Shown piece after piece: positions 57,769 through 64,000 of a DNA stretch of 64,000 nucleotides (positions are counted from its first letter, which is position 1; each line of letters begins with the position of its first letter). The DNA comes from Piliocolobus tephrosceles. Taxonomy: Eukaryota; Chordata; Mammalia; Primates; Cercopithecidae. The stretch spans positions 120,018,341 through 120,082,340 of the forward strand of contig NC_045441.1 in NCBI RefSeq assembly GCF_002776525.5, given 5' to 3'. A program made the translations under genes and the position numbers. A model generated the notes under the pieces. The model searched no databases. It saw only the letters and a list, made by a program, of their open reading frames with translations, and was not told where the DNA came from.

Positions 57769-57793
57769 CACACACACACACACACACACACAC
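57769..57793. repeat. (CA)n microsatellite
   Basis: About twelve CA units, 80 bases after the L1PA insertion. Confidence 0.95.
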
Positions 57794-57839
57794 CCTTATA
57801 AATATATCATAGAAACAGTCACACCCTAATAGAAAAGTT

Positions 57840-58386
57840 GATAATGGACATGAACAGAACATTTACAAAAGAAAACAACAGGCTGATACACACACGAAGA
57901 AAGTTCAGTGTTATTAGTAGAGATGAAAACATGCCACATGCCTGACATGGAGTGAACATTCATTATATAGCTTCTGAGTAGATGAACCAAAAAGAATGTA
58001 ACCTTTTTGTCTAAAGATAAAAAAGAGAGAACACTCAATGCTGATGCAGATATGGAGAGAAGGACATTTCATACATTGCTAAAATGTGTAGAACTTGGTT
58101 CAAGATTTCTAGAAAACAACTTAGCAAGGTATATCAAGAATCTTACACTTAACCTCCTTTTACCCAAGAAATTCACTGTAAGGAATCTCTCCTAAGGAAA
58201 TCATTAAAAATATGCCCATGATTCATGTATTTAAAAGGTTAATTACTGTAATATAAAAGTAGTTTTTAAAAACTGGAAGCAAATTAGACACTCCCAAATT
58301 AGAGAATTAGCACCATTAGAAATATTTTAGAGGCATTTTAAAGCATAGGGAGAACATGCCTGTTTTAAAAGTGGGATTGAAAGTGT
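57840..58386 (+). mobile_element. Old L1M/HAL1-like, left part (split by Alu)
   Basis: 'aacaggctgatacacacacg'-like L1 text, then 'gaaattcactgtaaggaatc', 'tcctaaggaaatcattaaaa' and 'aaaaactggaagcaaattag' follow the 3' part of old L1. Confidence 0.7.
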
Positions 58387-58394
58387 CTATACAG

Positions 58395-58723
58395 GCTGGG
58401 CATGGTGTCTTACACCTGTAATCCCAGCACTTTGGGAGGCTGAAGTGGGAGGATCACCTGAGGTCAGGAGTTCGAGACCAGCCTGACCAACAGGGTGAAA
58501 CCCTGTCTCTACTGAAAATCAAAATTAACTGGTGTGGTGGCACGTGCCTGTAATCCCAGCTAATTGGGAGGCTGAGGCAGGAGAATTGCTTGAACCCGGG
58601 AGGAAGAGGTTGCAGTGAGCCAAGATTGCGCCATTGTACTCCAGCTTGGGCAACAAGAGTGAAACTCCATCTCATAAATACATGAATGAATGAATGAATG
58701 AATGAATGAATGAATGAATGAAC
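58395..58723 (+). mobile_element. AluS with (TGAA)n tail, inside old L1
   Basis: A complete Alu. Its tail has become (TGAA)n (about 58683-58722). Target duplication 'ctatacag' at 58387-58394 and 58724-58731. Confidence 0.95.
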
Positions 58724-58731
58724 CTATACAG

Positions 58732-58985
58732 AATTATGCTGATTCTGCAAATTGTGTGTATGTAGGAAAGTGCTGGAAGGAAACATACAAAACCCTAATA
58801 GAGCTTTGAGGATTAGAGGTAATATGTGGAATCTAAAATAGTCAAATACAGTCCATAGAAACACAGTGGTGGTTGGGGGGGATGGGGAGATGTGGGTCAA
58901 AGGGTATAAAGCTGGAATGATGTCAGATGAACACATCTGCAGTACAGCATGAGGACCACAGTGAAGATACTGAATATTTCTAAGT
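58732..58985 (+). mobile_element. Old L1M/HAL1-like, right part
   Basis: Continues the L1 text after the Alu ('gaaagtgctggaaggaaaca', 'ggatt-gaggtaatatgtgg'). Confidence 0.6.
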
Positions 58986-59454
58986 ACATTTTAGGTTGGC
59001 TTACCCATGCACAAAAAGGTAACTGTGAGATGGTACACTCATAGCTTGAGTGTAAGTTATTATTTTGCTATGCACATGTTGTATCAAACCAGCAGGCTGA
59101 CACCTTAGATATATACAATAAAAAAAGGTTTTATTACAAATGAGTAAGAATAAAATGAAAAACACCATATAAAAAATTAGAAGCGTGATCCCCTGCTTTG
59201 GAGACAGGTCTTCATCAAGTCCTTATCCACGTGGCCCAACTCCCCATTGGCTCTGTCTCTGCCACTGACTCTGTCTCTGTGTACTGACATGTCTGACTGC
59301 CACCTGTCCCCCCTCACACCTGGGCCCCACCTGTGCCCCCTCACACCTGGACTTCCTCTTGGACTGCATTTTGTGGTGAATGATGCCACTTGATCACACT
59401 GGCCACTCTGCCTGCATCACCCTCCCCCGTTTCTCCCCCAAATCCATCACCACG
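58986..59454. other. Unassigned sequence with a short duplicated motif
   Basis: 'ccccctcacacctgg' occurs twice near 59310-59350. No gene recognised. Confidence 0.5.
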
Positions 59455-59950
59455 TGTGTCCTGACCAAAGCTTTCCATTTGGTCCCCTTGCCTTAATGGC
59501 CTGTCCCCCACCCCCTCAAGTCACTCTCTTCACTGCAGCCCACCTGGCCTTTCTGAAGCGCACGTCTGACTTTGTCAGGCTCCTGGGTGGAAATCTTCAG
59601 GCTAGCAAGGCACGGCATTCAGACCTGTTCCAAGCACTGCCGAGTCTGCATCTCCCATCACCCCTTCCCCCCACACACAGGTCTGTGCCTCTGGCCAGGC
59701 TGTCCCACCTGCCTCCCATCCAGCTAACTCGGCCAAGACTGTCCATTGAGTCAATTGTGACTTTGCCTCCACTGGAAGCTGTGCGGGGTGGAGGTTGAGT
59801 GTCACAAGCCCTGCACATGCTGTTTTTAATGCTCCCATGGCACTCACCACACACTGTGACTCTGTTTCTGTATCTTTGTCTCCTCTACCAGACTGTGAGC
59901 ACCTAGCCAAGCAGGCCCTCAGGGTTTGTAGAATGAATGAATAAATGTTT
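59455..59950 (+). mobile_element. L2 3' end
   Basis: A pyrimidine-rich L2 body, then 'ctaccagactgtgagcacct' and the terminal 'gaatgaatgaataaatg'. Confidence 0.75.
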
Positions 59951-62075
59951 CCACCACCCCAGGAGACTTAATCTGCTTTCATCCTGAAACAGATATCAAA
60001 CCAAGATTTTGTAGCTTCCCCCAGTTAGCTGCTGAAGTATTTTATCATCCTCACAAGTGAGACAGTCATCCTTGTGTATTAATCACCCAGCAAATTCATG
60101 TATTATATGTTGTCTGTCATGACACTATTGCTGGTTTTATTTGAACTTACTTATTCCTGCTAAGTCTATCACAGGAACGTTACTCATATCACTAAACACA
60201 ACAGTCATCCCAAGTACTGAGCACCAGACAATGCGGAAGGCCCCAAGAATACAAGGATAAACCAGACTGTTACTACTTAAAGGCCATTAGCAAGAAATCC
60301 TCTAGCCTTGTGTGGAATAAAACTCTCAGTTGCCTTATCTTTTCCTGGAAGGGCGTGTAATTTCTGTTGCTTGTGTATCAGCTTTTCACAATTGTCCAAA
60401 ATCTTTTTTCAAGTGTGACTCAAACAGGACACAATGATGAATCTGACGAACACCAAGTCTTGTTTTCTTACCCTTCTGTGTCATATTCCTTTTAATATAC
60501 CCAAGAATCATGACTATTTTTTTCCCACAACAGCCTCACAGCATTGACTTAAGTTTAGCTAATGAGTGATAAAGGCTGCATTTTTTTTTTTAAAAAAAAT
60601 GACGTTTCTTTTGTACTCAACCATGCTATTTTTAAATCTATCCCTACTACATTTCTTCTGCTAATGTGGAATCATTTTTATGCTTTGTTATAATTGTTAT
60701 GAATTATACTTCTGGAGTTGAGATGATTTTGAGTCCTACCTAATGTGGTAGCATGCACAATAGAAAAATGAAAAGAGATTTCCTAGTTTTATATTGTGCA
60801 AAAGGCATAGACAAATATACGTATGAAAACTGTGCCCAACTGCTTAATGTTGAGTCTTCAGCCCTCTACCTGAATTCACAACGTACTTTACAAATACTCG
60901 TGGCTAAATGTTGAGGGATTCTGGGCTATCAGTTTGGAGGTTCTGGTATTAACCATGCTCTTTATTTATTATTAGTCATGTATTTTCCCCACCCTTTGTC
61001 TTTGGCTTTGCACCCCCACTTTTGACCTGGATGGCTCGTCTTTTTAAATAACAGTGTTTCCTGGGAAGCTTAAGAACAGCAGAGTCACAGTGAGGGCTTA
61101 GTCCAGGGCAGCCTTCTTAACATGGGATACATGGATGTGCTTCTTTGGGTCTGTAAATGGGCAGGCAAATGTTTGCATACAGGTGTGGGAAAAGGATTCA
61201 TGGCTTCCATCATAATCTCAAAGGGATCTAGCACCCTGGAAAGGTTAACAACTCTTAATTCCCAGGCATTCGGACACAGCACAGCATAGCACACTGAATA
61301 AACAGCCTCAGTATGCCTGACTCAACCTTTTACTAAGCCACCTCCCAAGAGAGCAAGAAATTCTCTAGTAATTATACACCAACCATCTTCTGGAAGGCAA
61401 CTACGCTCACCACTATAGCACCAACACGCCAAACATCCTTTGAATAATTAAGATCATAATTTGAGGGCGTGATTTTGTTGGGGTGGGGGCAGTCCAGCAT
61501 ATGTGACATTATATAGAGGCCATAATCTAATACTTTAAGTATCAAAGCTATCTTTTCTCAGTTTCTACTTTTATCCATGTTTAACACACTTTCTTTGTCC
61601 TCTTCTGATACTTTTAGCTGATTTGATAACACTGGTTGAAAACCAAAACATCATGAATCACAAGTTTCTCTACGTATTAACATTTTGTTAGTAGCACAAA
61701 GCACAAGCCTTTCATTAACTGTTGATAATTATATTATTTTTGCCAGAATACACTGGTGCCTTGTATACTTGTGTTTAAATAGCATTACAAATGTCATTTT
61801 GGTGTATGTATGTGAAAACCAAAACTGCCTTTATGTCAATATGCTGCAAAAATCAATCAGAATATATCTTAATTCTTAACTTTCATTGTTGTCTGTGGGT
61901 TGTCTTGTATAATCATTATCACATCCACAGTATTTTCTGTAGGTAAATATGAAATGTATTATAAACGTACCAGGGGGAAAATGCTCTTTAATAAGCCTTT
62001 CCCTAGACAAAGCACCATTTAGGCATTTAGAAGCAAGAGCTAGTGAAATCAGAAATTGCTGTCACATATACTCAC
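59951..62075. other. Unassigned, repeat-poor sequence
   Basis: 2.1 kb with no recognised repeat or gene. AT-rich with short T and A runs (60577-60599). Confidence 0.4.
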
Positions 62076-62117
62076 CTGTGAATGGTCGTACAAAGGATCC
62101 CAAGCGCAGGACTTGTC
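62076..62117 (-). other. Candidate 42-base micro-exon (minus strand)
   Basis: On the minus strand, an acceptor with a good pyrimidine tract (tcctctgcttccag) and a consensus donor (ACAG|gtgagt) enclose exactly 42 bases. Two readings are open: DKSCAWDPLYDHSQ and, in another frame, a reading that stays open about 28 codons further upstream. No gene recognised; length is at the lower limit for an exon. Confidence 0.2.
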
Positions 62118-64000
62118 CTGGAAGCAGAGGATCGGATTCCACCAGGAAAAGAGGCAAGTAGAAACGCCAAATGCCAGCGCTCCCTGTCCCTAGCTCATCT
62201 TATTTGTAGGCACACAGATTTTGGAATCCTCCAGGACTAACAATAAAAACCACACTAGGTTGTTTTCCTAATTCCTGTGAAATGAGTCAGTAGGTCAAAC
62301 AACTTATCCACTCCAGAGAGAGAACAATTCCTTGAGCTACACTCCCTGTTTCCAGTAACCCTATTCCCTCTCTGTGCCCCTGGATAAAAGTGCTGCCAAT
62401 AATGCATGGAGAGCCCACCGGGTTCTGAATGAGACACATCGTAGAGATTGCCAGAAAGTTAGCTGCCTTCATGGGATAGTTTCCCTTATGAATAATTAGG
62501 AAGAAAAAAGTCCAGTTAAGAGTAACATGAGGATCGAGTTTCTTCATTTAAAGAGTCAGCATAACTTTTTCTCTGTTGAGACCGTTTATCTCTTTCATAC
62601 AGGAGGACTGAATGATGCTGAAAATAAATATAGAAAAGCGATAACTGTACCTTTAAAAGCCCCTACAAACCACTTCCTTCTGTAAAACACCCTTTCCTCC
62701 TCCAAAGGTCTAGTATATTCACAAGATTCACTGATTATTCAATGAATCCATATTCTTAAAAACCCTTCACAGCTGTCTGTGCGTCCTACAGTTCCATGCG
62801 CTATATCATATAAAGCGGAAGGTATTTAAGAGCTTGCTAGCCGTCATTTAAATCCATGACTCAAGACGACCAACACTGGGTTACCAATAATCTTCAGAAG
62901 CTACCACCTACTCACCGAGCGTAACATTTCTTGTAGTGAGCGACCTCTGCATAGGAAATCACCAGCTCCTGGCAACGAATCCGTACTTCCAAGAACTCAC
63001 ACATTCAGGCAAATATATGGACATACATCTCTAAATATAGATACAGAGAGGTCTGCCGTGACAGTTCAGTAGGAGACTGGAAATACTTTTGCTTTCTGTA
63101 TCGATAGTACTTTCTTTCCTTTTTAAAGAGAAGGTTTCGTTTTGATCTTGAGAAATTCTGATAAAACCACCAACTGAAAACCTGCCATTATAAAGGAGGG
63201 ATTTCACAACGTTCATTCCAAAAAACTGTGGCTATTCATTTCTGGAAGTGATTCACTGCGGAAGAATCGCTGCTTGGGGGTGGAGGGAGCATTGATTTTT
63301 AGAAGCCAGCCTGCCCTCTGAGAAGTGAGCAGGAACCTCCGAGATGGCAGCCACGTGCCTTCTGACCCCAGCCCTGCTCCCTGAATCACCACCTCTCGAG
63401 ATGACATGCAGTGACCAATTTCCTCTTAAAACTGCCTTCTGTACAAAAACCCTATGATCCACGCACCCTGTGTCTAATCCTCTGCAATGGGGCCAGTCTG
63501 CAGATCCGTCTGGGCGGGCTGCGGTAGCATTCTCCACCTGCCAACACTCAGTTGCTGGTGAGTAACCAGCATACGGACACTCACTTCCTGTGAGTATTTC
63601 TGAAAGAGCTTATGATATTTCCTTTAAAAAAAAAAAAATAGTGAGGAGGAATGCCACTCAGGGAGGAGAAGCAACTTCAACAAGCAAGGCTAAAAGCATG
63701 CAACGTGATCACTGTTGACCAGACACGCCTAATTTTAATTTGGTTTCTCAACCCCTGTGTAATTAAGACAGCCCAAAGAGAACAGCATCAAGGGGTGGGG
63801 GGGGGGAAAAGACATTTCACAAATGCTTAGACCTTCGGTGCGCGTGACCAGAAAAGTAATTTTAAGATTCAAGCGAACCAATCTGAGGCTGGTTGGAGCA
63901 TTAACCCTTCAAGGAAAGAGAAAGAGTTATTTTTGTTTGTCCCCAAATTTCAAATACGCAATTCATCTTCCTTACCAGGAACTGAGATGCCAAAAATCAG
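62118..64000. other. Unassigned, repeat-poor sequence
   Basis: No repeat family, RNA or gene recognised through to the right edge. A G-run lies at 63795-63808 and an A-run at 63625-63638. Confidence 0.4.

Noticed and set aside
1..64000. CRISPR array, phage, operon or other prokaryotic system
   Set aside because: The window is primate nuclear DNA; direct repeats present are minisatellites, microsatellites or transposons, without spacer-like organisation.
1..64000. tRNA, U6, 7SK, Y RNA or 5S genes and pseudogenes
   Set aside because: I looked for their usual box and core sequences and recognised none; MIR pieces contain tRNA-derived text but are SINEs.

Overview
This window is primate nuclear DNA, most likely from an Old World monkey. 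Alu elements of several ages, primate LINE-1, a THE1 (MaLR) retrovirus-like element and older MIR/L2 relics are present throughout. The lineage clue is the AluY at 7693-8012: its right arm reads 'gggcgaggtggcggg' and 'gagatccagccactgc', resembling the cercopithecoid AluY branch more than human AluY. It also has a perfect 15-bp target-site duplication. I found no intact protein-coding gene, rRNA, tRNA, recognisable small RNA or CRISPR array. The sequence reads as intergenic or intronic, and most long ORFs are readings through Alu, L1, THE1, MIR or simple repeats.

Layout. 1-4830: degraded L1 pieces, an AluY/S, two short tandem duplications, a MIR, and one ORF bounded by splice-like sites (3120-3193). 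4838-14925: one old, apparently full-length L1 on the + strand, with a tandemly repeated 5' region, decayed ORF1 and ORF2 and a 3' end. It is split by an AluY, by an AluS that itself hosts a complete two-LTR THE1 element (9719-12373), and by a third Alu. 14929-31370: Alus, L1M, L2 and MIR pieces, an MLT1-like LTR, an MST/MLT1A-like LTR, an 18-bp minisatellite, a tiny twin-primed L1 insertion, a MER2 DNA transposon and a tandem Alu cluster. 31371-48500: mostly non-Alu sequence with MIR and L2 relics, five full or partial Alus between 33913 and 40909, another Alu at 43332, a diverged direct repeat and a CTCF-like motif. 48650-59950: more Alus, an uninterrupted (GGAA)11 tract, L2 ends, a short young L1PA 3' insertion and an old L1 split by an Alu. 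59951-64000: little recognisable repeat content.

The parts do not act together as a system; the record is of layered transposon insertions. Their relative order can be read from nesting: L1 first, AluS into L1, THE1 into AluS, and separately AluY into L1; AluS into AluJ; Alu into MIR; Alu into old L1. Four short splice-bounded ORFs are reported as weak exon candidates. None is recognised as a known gene, and open frames of this size occur often by chance. No previously undescribed biological system was identified.
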